A model generated the notes under the pieces. That model saw only the letters and a program-made list of their open reading frames with translations, ran no database searches and was not told where the DNA came from. Position numbers and translations under genes: made by a program. DNA of 64,000 bases from Pseudophaeomoniella oleicola (taxonomy: Eukaryota; Ascomycota; Eurotiomycetes; Phaeomoniellales; Phaeomoniellaceae). Below, piece by piece: positions 22,211 through 34,000 of the stretch. Each line of letters starts with the position of its first letter. Positions within the stretch are counted from its first letter, which is position 1. The DNA lies in contig QWDQ01000009.1 in NCBI GenBank assembly GCA_003868215.1, positions 372,001 through 436,000 on the forward strand, given 5' to 3'.

Positions 22211-23143
22211 ATGTTCAGGCAAAGCGGTCAATGCTCTGATATGTATTGTCTATTGGGCTTCTTTATTTGCCTTATGCCCTCACTAGTGCACGCTGCTCCA
22301 ACCACGGCCTCAGTCTCCGTCGCGGCTCATATCCAGAGTCTCCGATCCCGTCAAGCCAAGCACAATGATTTCACCTGCCGCAGCATCACCCACCCAAACC
22401 CCGTGGTCTTCCTCCACGGCCTCGGTGCAACATACTATGAAGACCTCAACGTCCTGGAAGCCTATCTCCAATCCCTTGAGTTCTGCACCTTCTCCTTCAC
22501 CTACGGTGCATATCCCGGTTTCGAGGCCATCGGCGGCCTGAAGCCGATCTCCGACTCTGCTCTTGAGATCTCCAAGTTCATACAAACCGTCTACACGCAA
22601 ACCGGGGGGAATAACAGCATAGACATAGTCGGCCACTCAGAAGGTGCCTTCCAATCCCTATACGTCCCGAAATTCTACCCGCAGACCTCCTCCATCATCT
22701 CCCAAATCATCGCCATCGCACCACCCACCCACGGGACAACCTTCGCCTCCACCTACAACCTCACCACCCTCCTCTCCCGCCTCACCCCGCCATCCCTCGT
22801 AACCACCGCCCTCTCCCTCTTCGGCTGCCCCGCCTGCGCCGACCTCTTCGGCCCCACCGGTCCCGCCATCCAACGCCTGAACTCCAACGGCCCCGTCGTG
22901 CAACCGCCCAACGAGCTCACGGTGATCATCAGCCGCGCCGACGAACTCGTCACGCCGACGTCGACGGCCTTCGTGCTCGAAGACGGCGTCCGCAATTGGT
23001 ACGTGCAGGACTTTTGTCCGGACGATGCTGTCGTCGGGCATCTCGGCGAGGCGTATGATTTGAACGTGTGGAATCTGGTGGTCAATGTGCTGGAGAGACA
23101 GATTGGGAGGACGTTTACGTGTGGTGTTGGGAGTCCTGGGTAA
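22211..23143 (+). CDS. Secreted class-2 lipase / esterase (alpha/beta hydrolase)
   Basis: A single exon encodes about 310 residues (or 300 from the ATG at 22241). The hydrophobic stretch CLLGFFICLMPSLVHA ending in AA-P is a signal peptide, so the product should be secreted. The oxyanion-hole segment VVFLHGLG lies near residues 66-72 and the nucleophile motif GHSEG puts the catalytic serine near residue 143. The later ISRADELVTPTST and VVGHLGEAY segments supply the expected aspartate and histidine. This order and spacing fits the bacterial EstA/LipB-like Lipase_2 group found in many fungi. Four cysteines after the signal peptide could form disulphides. The codon use of the middle is very C-rich, like a well expressed gene. 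Substrate chain length cannot be judged. Confidence 0.85.
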   Translation: MFRQSGQCSDMYCLLGFFICLMPSLVHAAPTTASVSVAAHIQSLRSRQAKHNDFTCRSITHPNPVVFLHGLGATYYEDLNVLEAYLQSLEFCTFSFTYGAYPGFEAIGGLKPISDSALEISKFIQTVYTQTGGNNSIDIVGHSEGAFQSLYVPKFYPQTSSIISQIIAIAPPTHGTTFASTYNLTTLLSRLTPPSLVTTALSLFGCPACADLFGPTGPAIQRLNSNGPVVQPPNELTVIISRADELVTPTSTAFVLEDGVRNWYVQDFCPDDAVVGHLGEAYDLNVWNLVVNVLERQIGRTFTCGVGSPG

Positions 23144-23515
23144 GGTAGATGGGTAAGGTAGTTATCAGTTATCTTAGAAAGTGGTTTGGGTGATGGGGTT
23201 TAGAGCTAGTTTGGATTTGGATCTGTTACAATTGGGGGCATGACTAGTTACCTAGAAATAAGGAGGGTGGGAGGGAGGTGTGGGAAAGAGAGGTTTTAGG
23301 AGAGGTCTTCTTTTGAAAACAAAAGTGAAGCCATATGTTAATATCAAGAAATAACCACGACTACGATCATACCCTCATCTATCTATCTCTTTTGTCTCTC
23401 TGTCATACATTCGATTCAGGGGGCGTACGAGTGACTTACTTTATTTTCGAGTCGGATGGAAACCCCGGGTACCTAGCTGGGGTGCTCAATTTGGTTCCCA
23501 TTTGTATCTTTGTAC

Positions 23516-23540
23516 ATTAGGTAGGTAGGTAGGTAGGTAG
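23516..23540. repeat. (GGTA)n microsatellite
   Basis: About six tandem copies of GGTA/GTAG directly downstream of the lipase gene. Confidence 0.9.
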
Positions 23541-23576
23541 TTACTAGGCACTACGTAAAAACGTTTGGAGAGGATG

Positions 23577-23619
23577 GAAGAAGAAGAAGAAGAAGAAGAA
23601 GAAGAAGAAGAAGAAGAAA
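23577..23619. repeat. (GAA)n microsatellite
   Basis: About 14 uninterrupted GAA/AAG units, the longest trinucleotide array in the window, in the space between convergent lipase and catalase genes. Confidence 0.95.
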
Positions 23620-23875
23620 AGGAATTTAATCAAAAGAGAAAAAAAATTATTGATGAGCAGACGATACAACATTCCCGAAAAAAAGAGAAAAATGAATTGT
23701 CGTGAGATGGTTGCGAGAGGGAAAGGAAGGAATGGATAGCTTGGATGGATGAATTGGATTTGTTGGACTGGATTGCTTTTTTGGTTTTTTTTTTTGGTTT
23801 TTTTGTTGAGGGGTCGTAGTCTATGTACATGTGGAAAAAGAAACAAGATCCAGCGACAGACAACGTTACAACATC

Positions 23876-23895
23876 TGCAGCAGCAGCAGCAGCAG
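23876..23895. repeat. (CAG)n microsatellite
   Basis: About six CAG units roughly 35 bases past the catalase stop codon, so probably within its 3' UTR on the minus strand as CTG repeats. Confidence 0.9.
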
Positions 23896-23927
23896 TACAG
23901 GTCAAGGGGAGGTTTCTACTGTGGGTT

Positions 23928-25876
23928 TTATAATTTGGCGGCAATGCCGTTCGAAGCACCCTCGATGCCCTTGTGCGTCCCCGCCGTCGGCGCACCATTG
24001 TTGTCGGTCGCGGAGAAGCCGACTTTGGCGGCCATGCCGTTCGCAACGCGGTTCGCGGCGTTCTTCGCGAGACCGTTGTGCGTGCCGTTGAAGGTCAAGT
24101 CGGCGATACCAGGGTAGCCCTTGATGCCGGTGGCTTTTTCGAGACGGGAGGCGATGTCTTCGGAGACCTCGCGGAAGATAGCGATCTGGCGTTTGATGAT
24201 TTCTTCCTTCGTGCAGGTCGACATGTGGCCGGAGACGTTGTGGATGAAGCGTTCGCGCGCGTCTTCCGTCCAGACTTTCTCCCACAGAGCGCGCGGGGCG
24301 TTGAAGTCTTCGGGGCGGATCTCGGAAAGGAAGGTGATGGCGTTGCCGGTGAAGTGACCGTGGGTCTTATCGAGATCGACGGAACGTTCACGGAATTGGA
24401 TGGGTTGAACGGATGAGAGGTACGCGGGTCGTGAGCCTTGGTTGTAAAATGCCATTTGGCCGTCACGCTGGAAGTTGCCGTACTTGAAGGAGGTTCGTGG
24501 TGCATTGACTGGGAGTTGCTGGTAGTTCACACCAATACGGTGACGGTGCGTATCTGGGTAGGAAAAGAGGCGAGATTGAAAGACTGGGTCAGCTGATGGC
24601 TCAATACCTGGAACCATGTGTGATGGATTGAACGCGGCTTGCTCGACTTCGGCAAAGTAGTTCTTGGCATTCTCGTTGAGCACGAACTCTCCGACCTTGC
24701 GGAGTGGGAATTGAGCATGTGGCCACACGTGAGTCAGATCGAAGACGTTGATCTTTTGCTTCTCCCAGAGCTCCTCAGCTTCCTTGGGAGTCATGGTCTG
24801 AACTTCGACAGACCACTTCGGGTAGTCCCCATTCTCGATGGCGTAGAACAGATCTTTTTGAGAGTGATCTGGCGACTTGGTGCCGGCCTCTTCTTGGGTC
24901 AAGAACTTGGTGCCCTGCTGAGACTTCATGTGAAGCTGGCAGTAAACCCAGTCGCCGTTCTTGTTAACGAGTTTGATGGTGTGTCCAAGATAACCGTGCA
25001 TGAATCGGTAACCATCTGGGACACCGCGATCACCCATCAAGATCATAACTTGGTGAATGGACTCTGGGTTTTGTGAAAGGTAGTCCCAGAACTAAGTACG
25101 GTCAGCGCATGCCTTTTCCGAATTATCAACGATTCAGCATACCATGGTCGAGTCGTCACCACCGCCCAAGTGGGTAGCTGGGTCACGCTTCTGGGTGTGA
25201 ATGAAATGGGGGAATTTGGCGGGATCTCTCAAGAAGAACACGGGGGTGTTGTTTGCCACAATGTCCCAATTGCCTTCGTCGGTCCTGAGCTTGACAGCAA
25301 ACCCACGAGGATCACGAGCGCAGTCGTGAGAACCGGACTCGCCACCAACAGTTGAGAATCGAACGGTGACGGGACATGACTTGCCCTTGGCTGAGAAAAT
25401 ATCGGCAGTAGTCAAGTCATCGAGGGGAGCAGTACAGGTGAAAACACCGTGTGCACCGCTACCCTTGGCATGGACAACACGCTCTGAGTGTCTAGTCAAC
25501 ACACATTGCCTCAGCACGGGCGGTATGTATCATTACTGACCTGGAATTCGTTCACGGTCGAAATGTGAGAGGAGATCGACCAAGTGGAAGTCCTGAAGCA
25601 GGAGCGGACCGTTCTCGCCGACTCTCTGGATGTAATATCAGTATATGTCAGTGCTATAGTAACGAGACTGTCGTACCTGTGTCTCATATGGATCTGTGAG
25701 CATGTTAGTGATTGTTTTACGGCGATACTCGTTGAATGAAGGTGTTACATACGAGGCATTGGGACGCCATTGCTGGTGGCGTATAGAGTCTCTTGTGATT
25801 TGGCTTGGCGGTCGGCATCGTAGGAGGAGAAATGGTGCTGGACGTGAGCCTTGAAGGAGTCGTCCTTTGGTGCCAT
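23928..25876 (-). CDS. Small-subunit-type catalase, probably peroxisomal
   Basis: Five exons (25876-25753, 25693-25677, 25625-25541, 25483-25143, 25091-23928) encode about 576 residues. Catalase splits hydrogen peroxide using haem. The catalytic histidine is near residue 80 in [12 protein letters not shown], the [11 protein letters not shown] segment supplies the active-site asparagine, and the haem-ligand tyrosine is near residue 367 in [12 protein letters not shown]. Exon 2 is only 17 nt, and all joins are supported by the family sequence (for example GVPMPHPYETQRVGENG). After the catalase core there is a roughly 60-residue Gly/Ala/Asn-rich extension, and the protein ends in AKL, which fits the PTS1 peroxisomal targeting signal. 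No signal peptide is present. The promoter side is a 3-kb gene-free region. Confidence 0.95.
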
Positions 25877-27969
25877 GGCTGCTGGTGATACGATCTGTGC
25901 TACTACAAACGATGTTTCAAAGTCTCTATGATCGTTCTCGAGAGAACTATGGAAGACGAGCAGAGAAGAAGAGCGTATGGCGTTATTAAAAGAGAGCCGG
26001 GTATAGACACGTCCTGAGGGGGTAAGAAACCAAAGTTCCGAAAATATATGATGATAACCGGTGGTCGATGATTCGTCTCCTCCAAGCGGATGCTGACTTT
26101 GCAGAGGAGCTTTGTTGGTCAGATCAAAGATGGGAGGGGTAGCGTCCGAAAGAGTCTACCGCATTGTGTTTTACTAAGAGGAGCATAGACCGAGAGTATC
26201 GCCAGCCATGGCGGCATCAGACTTAGTTTCCCAGTTACAGTCAACTTGAACAAGGGGGCAAAACGGGGTGGAGGAAACTTTCTGGCCGTAACAAGAACAA
26301 GAGTCTGTCTAGCCCCATAACCGTCTCGGCACTGACGACTTCTGCCCTGAGTCCAGTGATCATCGGCAATCTGTATGGACTTAGGCACAGGCGGGATGAA
26401 GAGGCATAGACACCGTCAGTGCGCGGTTGGAGAGGCAGAGAAGCAATGGTATTCCAAGAGTAAAGCTCCCTCAACCTCTCCCCGGCTACCTTCAGTATGC
26501 GATGGTAACTATGGGCTTGACTGTATGGAGCAAGTGGTATAGAGTAGCCTCGATCGTGCTGCCAATGAGAGGAGCCATAATACTAAGTTAACGTGGGAAA
26601 AAGGAAACTTTTCCCCAAAACGTATACTTTTTCACTATTTTACTTGTGAGGATTCGAGTCGGTCTCCGGACGGACGAACATCTAATTAATAGATAGTTGA
26701 GAAGATCGATATCAAATAATCATCGGCATCATGAATCACCATCTCTTTCCTCTCTTCAATGGTCTTCCGATACACAGGGCCTGTTGCTAATCATTGATAT
26801 TGTCATCGACTCACCTACCCGAGTATGTACTCAGAAAGTACCTGCTTCTGTGATACTTTATTCTTGGACTTGGTCCGATCCCGGAGGATCGAATAATATC
26901 TTTCTTATGCGTGTATGTGTGCGTTTTAGTGACTTCAAAGTGGCGTTTCCTTCTCCAGGAAACCCAGATGATATAGGAGGCGATCTCCTCTGACCCGACT
27001 GAAAAGATCTTAATAGAATGTGAGCCCAGGACCTATGTTGAGATTGTTGTGCAAACTGATGCCATGTCTGTGCGGATTACTTCGGCTTCAGCTCCATCCA
27101 TGTCGTGTTTCACCAGACCCCATTAACCCCTCATCCTTCCCTTTCTTTGCAATGCTGTTCATCGTCTCTACATTACCCCTCTTCACATCACTCATCCGAG
27201 GCTGAGAGGTGAGGGATGGCTGTAGGGATTCGACGGTATGCATATACGTGGGAGACTGTACAGTGCCATGCAATATGCAATCAACCAAGCAATCTACTAC
27301 GTTATTAGAATCCCTGGATTATTTATTTTGCTTCTCATTCGACGACATGGTAATCAACGCTTGCCTACCGCCTTCAACCCCCACCTTCTTTCCCTAGCTC
27401 TTGGTGTAGCACCCCCTCATTCGCAATTCACTCTGATGCGATGCACGATGGATCAAGTCTAGATCAAGCCTGGGGTAAGAGAGATACACGAATCCCGATG
27501 GGAATGGATGGAACCGACTTCTGGCTTCAAACATAAGCTTACACACACTCAGCTAGAGCAATACTTCTCTTCTAGCTGGCCATCTACCTCTTATTTACAC
27601 GCTGAGTACCTAATCCATCTGTATGCCCAGGCGTGGAACTTGAAGCAAAACAAGCCAACCACCTGTCTCGAACCGATCCCTCATACATACCTGCTCATCT
27701 ACCTTACATAGGGTGTACATGCTGCCCACGTAAAGAAGGGACCATACATAACCCTTCGCTGGACTCGCTCTACATAATACCTATTCCTTCATAACGACTC
27801 ACCAGATGATCCTCCGTCCGTATATAGAGCATATATCACTGACCTATGTACCTAGGTCGCTAGCAGTACGTTCCTAGGAACACTGTACATGCTTATGTCG
27901 CCGTTGCCTACAGATGTGCCAAAACCCAGACGATTTCGGCATATATGTATACATTATTTATGTATGTAC

Positions 27970-28003
27970 TCAGGTACCCACGGGTACCTTGGTACCTACC
28001 TGA
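27970..28003. repeat. Cluster of GGTACC palindromes
   Basis: Three overlapping GGTACC-type sites occur within about 35 bases, flanked by CAGGTA and TACCTG arms so the cluster forms an imperfect inverted repeat. Confidence 0.6.
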
Positions 28004-28140
28004 AGACACCTACGCAGCTTGATGAGTATCTTAGATAGCATCGATGTCAATTGGACCCTCATTCTTATTGTACACTGTATACCGTATTGAAACATCCAAG
28101 TGCAAAATACGAGCTCAGTGCCTGAAGACGAAGGGTGAAA

Positions 28141-28155
28141 GGGGGGGGGGGGGGG
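28141..28155. repeat. Poly-G tract of 15 bases
   Basis: An uninterrupted run of 15 G on the plus strand. Such a tract could form quadruplex structures or be a sequencing/assembly weak spot. Confidence 0.9.
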
Positions 28156-28870
28156 CAAGATTTGGTCGATCTATCGAAGGTCATCGTCCGCGAATCGTAT
28201 AATCACTCGAAAAAGATACTACATATCATACTCAACGACACATGGCAATGACTGATAAGTGCACGAGAGGGAGCGTTGGGCATCAGATTTGAAAGGACAG
28301 AAAAAGAAGTCTCCATGCAAGACGCTCAAAGCTAGAGTGGGTATGTAGCTAGTTACAATGAAGCTTCCCTTTCGCCATTTCTTGTTGTGACGTTGGAACA
28401 CAGGACATGCAATTCGTGATTCGAAGGGAAACACCCATCGCCCAAAGAGAGCAGCAACATTTAGAATACTTCACAGACAACACGCCTAACAGAGACGCCC
28501 CCATCTTTTCGAGCAAACGACTTTTCCCCTTTTTGGTTTCCCCAAAACGGAATGAAGTAATGGCAAGGAATGTCCGCAAGAAAGATTCCGAATTCCCCAC
28601 AGTCAATAGCCATGATCGAACTCGCTTGCAAATGCTTGTTGTTACAGCCCGGCATAAAGTCTAGCAGTGTCATAATCTCGCCATCATCAGCTGATTCGGA
28701 GAGTGCGGAACAAGACCAAGAAGGAAAAAGCAGTGAACTTTTGCAAATCGCCCACCCAAAATGCTTCGTATACTCATCGAGTTAAGAGAGAAGATGACAG
28801 AGAAGCCCTGAGCGGCGACAACAGGGCGATGGAAGAAATAAGGTCGACTGGCACCTGTCCTCCATCGCCT

Positions 28871-30241
28871 TCACGAAGTGTTGCTTACTGTCGCTCTCTG
28901 TCAGTACAAAAGAAAACCCAAGCTACAGGATCGAGCGCTTACCTTCATGGGTGCAAAGTTGCCGTATGGGTTATGCGGGGGCATTCCCATGGATGGGTAC
29001 ACCGGTGGAGGCGGTGCAGGTCGGTATGGTGTCCCGGCTGGGCCAGAATTATTCTGGCTCCGGCCCCAGCTCAATCGAACGCGCGAATTGCCAATTGGGT
29101 AGCCTTGCATCTGGTTGATAGCCATTTCAGCGGCGTGGCGTTGGACGAATTGGACAAAGCCACAACCTTTGCCTGGTGGAATCTTGACGTAAGTGATCTC
29201 ACCGAAGCCTTGGAAGAAAGAGCGCAGTTCATCCTCGGTAACATAGCCTGAAAGACCACCCACGAAGACCGTTGTGTTGTTAGGATCTGTGAATTGGTTC
29301 ATCGGTTGAGGCTGTGCCATGAAACCGCCGCCAGGGTACCCCATAGCAGGTGGGTACATAGGGCCGCCGCCGCCGCCAGGCATGCCCATAGGGCCTGGAC
29401 CGGCTGGACCCTTGTTCTTGGGAGTGGCAGTGGAGATGCGCATGGGACGATTACCACAGTAGACGCCTTGCATATCCGTAAGAGCACGCTGTTGATCGGC
29501 TTGGTCTGAGAAACGAACGAAACCATAACCGCGTGACATGCCAGAGATCGGGTCGGTCATAATCTTGGCAGATTTGCATGAAGGAAATCGATTCTGGAAA
29601 AGCTGTACAAGAACGTATTCATTGACTTCAGGCCCCAAGTCTCCAACGAAAATAGAGTACTCTGGGCCACGGTCTTCACGACTCTTGTCGAGACCACCAC
29701 CGGAAGCCCAGTTCAATTTGAAAGGACGGCTGGAACCTGGGATTTGCGAGCCGTTTAGCGTCAAAGCCTTTGAAGCGGCGTCTGGGCCCGAAAAGTCGAC
29801 GAAACAGTATCCGGCATTGCTGCTATATTTAGTCGTGAGCGACAAGAGAACCTCCACCCACCAAGGTTGACTCACCCTGAGAATTTGTCGCGGATCATTT
29901 TGACATTAACCTGTTCACCCATTTGGAACCAGACATTGCGGATAAAGTTCTCATCCATCCAAGATTCGAGCTCGCCCATCCTACGGCAACCTTGTAAGCT
30001 AATTGTCGCTAATATTTCTGGACTCTTAAGAGCTGTGGGGATCTCACCAGAGAGTCGTCTTTCCATCACTACCAGGTGCACCAGTTGGAGTACCATCACC
30101 AGTAGGAGCACCTGGAAAAGGTGGCTGGGGTTGTTCAGACATTTGACCGCCCATGGCAGCATCTTGTGGGTTAGGACCACCTGGGACCGCACTTCCGTCC
30201 TGGCCTGGACCTCCGAATTGTTCGAAGTTTTGAAAAGACAT
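28871..30241 (-). CDS. Three-RRM RNA-binding protein (Nam8/Csx1/TIA-1 type)
   Basis: Four exons (30241-30048, 29980-29876, 29822-28943, 28897-28871) encode about 401 residues. Three RNA-recognition motifs are visible: the first with TLWMGELESWMDENFIR and AGYCFVDFSG, the second with YSIFVGDLGPEVNEY and SRGYGFVRFSD, the third with TTVFVGGLSGYVTEDELRSF and GCGFVQFVQRHAAEMAI. A Gly/Met/Pro-rich linker sits between RRM2 and RRM3, and Gln/Pro/Gly-rich low-complexity sequence flanks both ends. This order fits the yeast Nam8 / fission yeast Csx1 group, which act in U1 snRNP splicing or mRNA stability. The final exon is uncertain: two acceptors 10 nt apart give either an 8-residue tail (ending at 28871) or an immediate TAA at 28887-28885. 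The upstream DNA is a long pyrimidine-rich leader region. Confidence 0.9.
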
Positions 30242-32572
30242 TTTGGAATTTCGAGACCTCGAGAACGCTTGAGCACTGTAACCAAAGCTACCAAGATGAG
30301 AAGATAGTCAAGTGACGAACGATCTGAAAGATCACATTAGCCGTTGTCCCGCGTATTATGCGCTTTCTCGATTCCGAAGGTTGAGCTCAGACAGAATGCG
30401 ACAGAACACATTCGATCTACTCCTTGTACTGACATCCTCCGGACGGCACATGTATCTGGCATAGTTTGCGATGGAGGTAGACTTACTGATAGTCGCTAGA
30501 ATCGAAGTTGATCAACAACGGTTGTCGGATACTCGAGAGACTTCCGACGTTGTGTTCCCAAAAGGACGATATTCGAAAGTGAAAGTTCAGACGATAAGAT
30601 TGCACTAATACCAAGGCAAATATGGATTGTGCAAGTCCTGGTTAAGGGAATTGTGACTATTGCTTCTCTGTAGAATGATAGTTCGCTGAAGGGAAGACAG
30701 GTATAGTAGTTGATTCGAGCGTAGGATATCCTGTGTCGCCTAAAGAAATAACTCGCTTTTGACTGTGAATGCACCTCATTGATTAGCAACCACGCGCGCA
30801 CATTTCTGAAGATAGCAGCCCAATGTTCCCCAAAGGTAGACATGCGGTTCAAGCAGGAATGCCTTGGGTAGCGACAATGCGACCATTGATATCGGCCATG
30901 CAGTGCGCATTTGCATGGGTCACTGTGGGTTGCTGCGGTCAAGTCCCTGGCCCATATGTACTCGGATTGTCGCGCACACCATCAGATATCCTCCGACGCG
31001 GTTGTTTGAGAACGAAGAAGACGTATAAGAAGTTGACTACGCGACAATCGAGTTTTGTTGAGATCGGGTGATCGACGGAGGTAGATTGACCGGGGGGGAC
31101 AGGGTGGGATGAGGCTCATAAGAGGAGATCGGGAGAACTCACCAGCCGAAAGATCTCAGCACGAAAACGCCCCGAGGTTGACAAGAGTCGGTAGAGAAGC
31201 AGATGACAGACTCCGGCGACGCGAAATGACACGAAGCAGAAGTGAGATTATCGACACACCTTGGGGGGGAAAGGGAATACGTTGCGCAAAAGATGCAAGC
31301 GAGAAAGATGGGAGAAAATGAGATGGGGTGGAAGAGGAAGATCGAATCTTTTCGGAATTGTGTGAGGGATGTGAGGAGGAGAGATGAGGGTAGGGCGGGT
31401 GAGAGATTTACGCTAGGAGCCTTAGGAAGCTTACAGGACACACTTTTTCTTCCCTGCTCTGATGACTTTGGTAAGGTTCTTTTTCTCTGGCGAGCCCACC
31501 TGAGGTACCTACCCAAGAACAGGCAGCTATGGTACTTTACCTTATTGTAGGTACCTTAGGTATAGTAATAGTAATATCAATACCTATCTACGGTATGTAT
31601 GGTAACTTAAGTAAGAGCCAATTGGACCACCTGAGATACTACTACGGTACCTATGACTTTAGGGACGAATCCTTCAGCTATTCCCGGTTAAGATCAGGGA
31701 CCATTGATGTGTAAAATTGGGGATTCCCGAGTCAAGAGGGAATGGATGGAAAACCAGCTCCGGCTGAAGACAGACAGCTATTTAATAGCTGCTGTACACC
31801 TAGTAGTTCCTAGGCAGCAATCTGGGGGGTACTGTAGTGTAGGTATGTCAAGCATCTACAGTACAACCTAGCTCGATTTCCATTTACATTGCGTCGCCAT
31901 GGAAGATACTCCTAATCTGAGTTCAATCCCAACATTTGACTACTGTGCACACAGAAGGCGCCTCTGTCTTCTATAGACGGAGGCGTGTTGTCATAAATCA
32001 TCCATATGTGGTGAGTACAGGAGCTGTGGTATCACCCTTGTACCCTAATGAGGACGTCAATGGTAGGAGTTTGTCACTGAAGCCAGGTATCCTTCCAAAA
32101 CACCTCCCTTGGCGCACGCCAACCCTACCTAGGTAGCTTGCCTACCACTATTCACTACGGTACGTACCCTCCATGAACTTCGCCACTGTCGGCTTTGACA
32201 TGGTGAGAGGCTCGGAGGACGAGCAGGTGGACTTGCAATGGGCATCACCTTCGTCAAAACGGGCATCGAGGTGGGTGCCGAAGTGGACTTGGTTCTGCGT
32301 AGAGTGGGAATCGAAGTGGGAACCGAGGCATTAAACGGCATAGGCGGAAAGCGTGTCAAAACTAAAATATCTGGGAACAGATTGGCGATTGGCGATTTCA
32401 GCTATTTGAGTTGCAACGGGCAGCAGAAAGGGCAACGAGGATAGGTAATAGCTTGATCTCACCAAGCTGTTATGCTTCGACGGTGCCTTTTGCTTTCTTG
32501 TCAATGGTTGATGCACAGGATAGGATTGGTCGTTGGCTAGAGCATGCCTTACTATGTATGATACAGTAACTA

Positions 32573-32593
32573 AGGTAGGTACCTACCTAGGTA
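32573..32593. repeat. TACCTAGGTA-type palindrome cluster
   Basis: Overlapping GTAGGTACCTAC and TACCTAGGTA palindromes lie side by side. The same motif recurs at about 31505, 31550, 33788 and 33925 in this gene-poor stretch. Confidence 0.7.
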
Positions 32594-34000
32594 ACGTAGT
32601 GACCAACAATAGGTCGGATACGCCTGGTATACTGTATTGTTCGTGGATGCGCTTGTTCGTTAACAGACGCTTCTCTTTTCCAAGCCCCATGGCCCCATCT
32701 CATCTGGTTACTACGTACGGTACAGTGGCCTAGTTGGCGATTGATCTGCTCGGCTGTCGGTCTATTTTTTTTCTTTTTCATTAATTCTCGCGCTTGAGCT
32801 AGGCTATGGATGGATTGTCCGTCTTCTTCTGACATCATCGTATCTTTGGTCCACCATGTATTATATTCAAGCAAGGTATAATGGCAATCTAGGAACTACG
32901 AACTCCAGGTGAAAGAAAGAGACGTCGGAATTGAGGTTGTCATATAATAGCAAGGACTGTACGTGCTCTCAAAATACAGGTATGCTTCAAGAGATGGGAA
33001 TGTCGAAAACAGTCAGATACCTAAATCACTCACCTCCGAGCTCTTTCCGTTTGCATTACAATACACCCGTTCTCGTAGTGGGACGACATGAAAAATTCAA
33101 ACTATTACTGTACAGAATTCAGTGCTTATGTTTTTCTCTCCGGAAAAACTCCTTGCTCGCGCAACTGACGGCTGATCTTCCAAGGCTAGGGAGATATTAG
33201 ACTACACTGTTGCGAAATGGCTGCGACAGTTCCTGGAGAATAAAAGGAATCGAGACCAGTCCCCGTGCGTTCTCAAAGGGCTACGCTGTCCATGTGTACT
33301 TCGTACATTAAATAGATCTATAACCACTAACAACATGCAAGTCATTGTGTCCTGCCGCTAGAGCATACCGAAGTGGTCTCAGTACAGGCAGAGCTCTCGA
33401 CCTCATTGGCTGCCGAGTGATGCAATGGTCCTTCGACAGGAAGACACCACTTCTATATACTGTAATTAGGCAACTATACAGATGTATCTCAGCCAAATTC
33501 TTGTCGGCCATCTCCAGTCTTCCAGTCTCTTAACTAATGCCCAATTGTAGAAGGAAAACACGGATCTCGTATCAAGGAACCGACGCGTCCTATGCGAGAT
33601 GGACTTCTGCTCAACAGGAATCTGTTCTCTTATTGGGAGTTCAGCTTGGATATGGAGCACCTCCTTACATGTATCGGTAAGGGATGTGTTATCCATAATT
33701 GAATAGATCCACCAACATTTTTGTAAATGCAACTCGTCGTGGAACTGCTTCGCTGCTCTCAATCTGAGAAGGGTATATCCTAGATGCCTACCTAGGTATT
33801 ACATATTAGTATGTCAATGTACCTAGCCCATAGTTACAATAGCATTGAACAGTGTGATACACTCGGTGCCAATGACGAGCTAAATGGAAGTGCAGCCGAT
33901 ACGAGGCGATCTCAACACCTTACTTAGGTACCTACTACCGTATGTATCGGACCTACAGTACAGCATCCATGAGGTAGATCACTCGATAAGGCCTGATAAA

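Larger units (their letters stand above)
23144..23927. other. Convergent intergenic region rich in simple repeats
   Basis: The 3' ends of the lipase and catalase genes face each other here. The region has a GTAG tetranucleotide array, a long GAA array, T-rich runs and a CAG array. No gene is supported; long open frames here are only low-complexity translation. Confidence 0.6.
25877..28870. other. 3-kb gene-free region upstream of catalase
   Basis: No coding potential is convincing. The left end is the catalase promoter. Parts near 27850-27865 and 27970-28005 carry GTACCTAGG and GGTACC-type motifs. The right end is 3' flanking sequence of the RRM protein gene. Confidence 0.5.

Noticed and set aside
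22658-23041. Glycine/glutamate-rich minus-strand frame
   Set aside because: It is antisense to the C-rich lipase coding region, which has a clear catalytic motif.
23544-24046. Phe/Ser/Lys-rich frames near the catalase 3' end
   Set aside because: They are translations of GAA and T-rich simple repeats and 3' UTR.
28703-29251. 182-codon plus-strand frame
   Set aside because: It overlaps RRM3 of the minus-strand RNA-binding protein, which is certain; the plus frame has no family features.
31139-31516. 125-codon minus-strand frame upstream of the RRM gene
   Set aside because: The strand is pyrimidine-rich like fungal promoters and leaders, giving Ser/Leu/Phe/Pro codons by composition.
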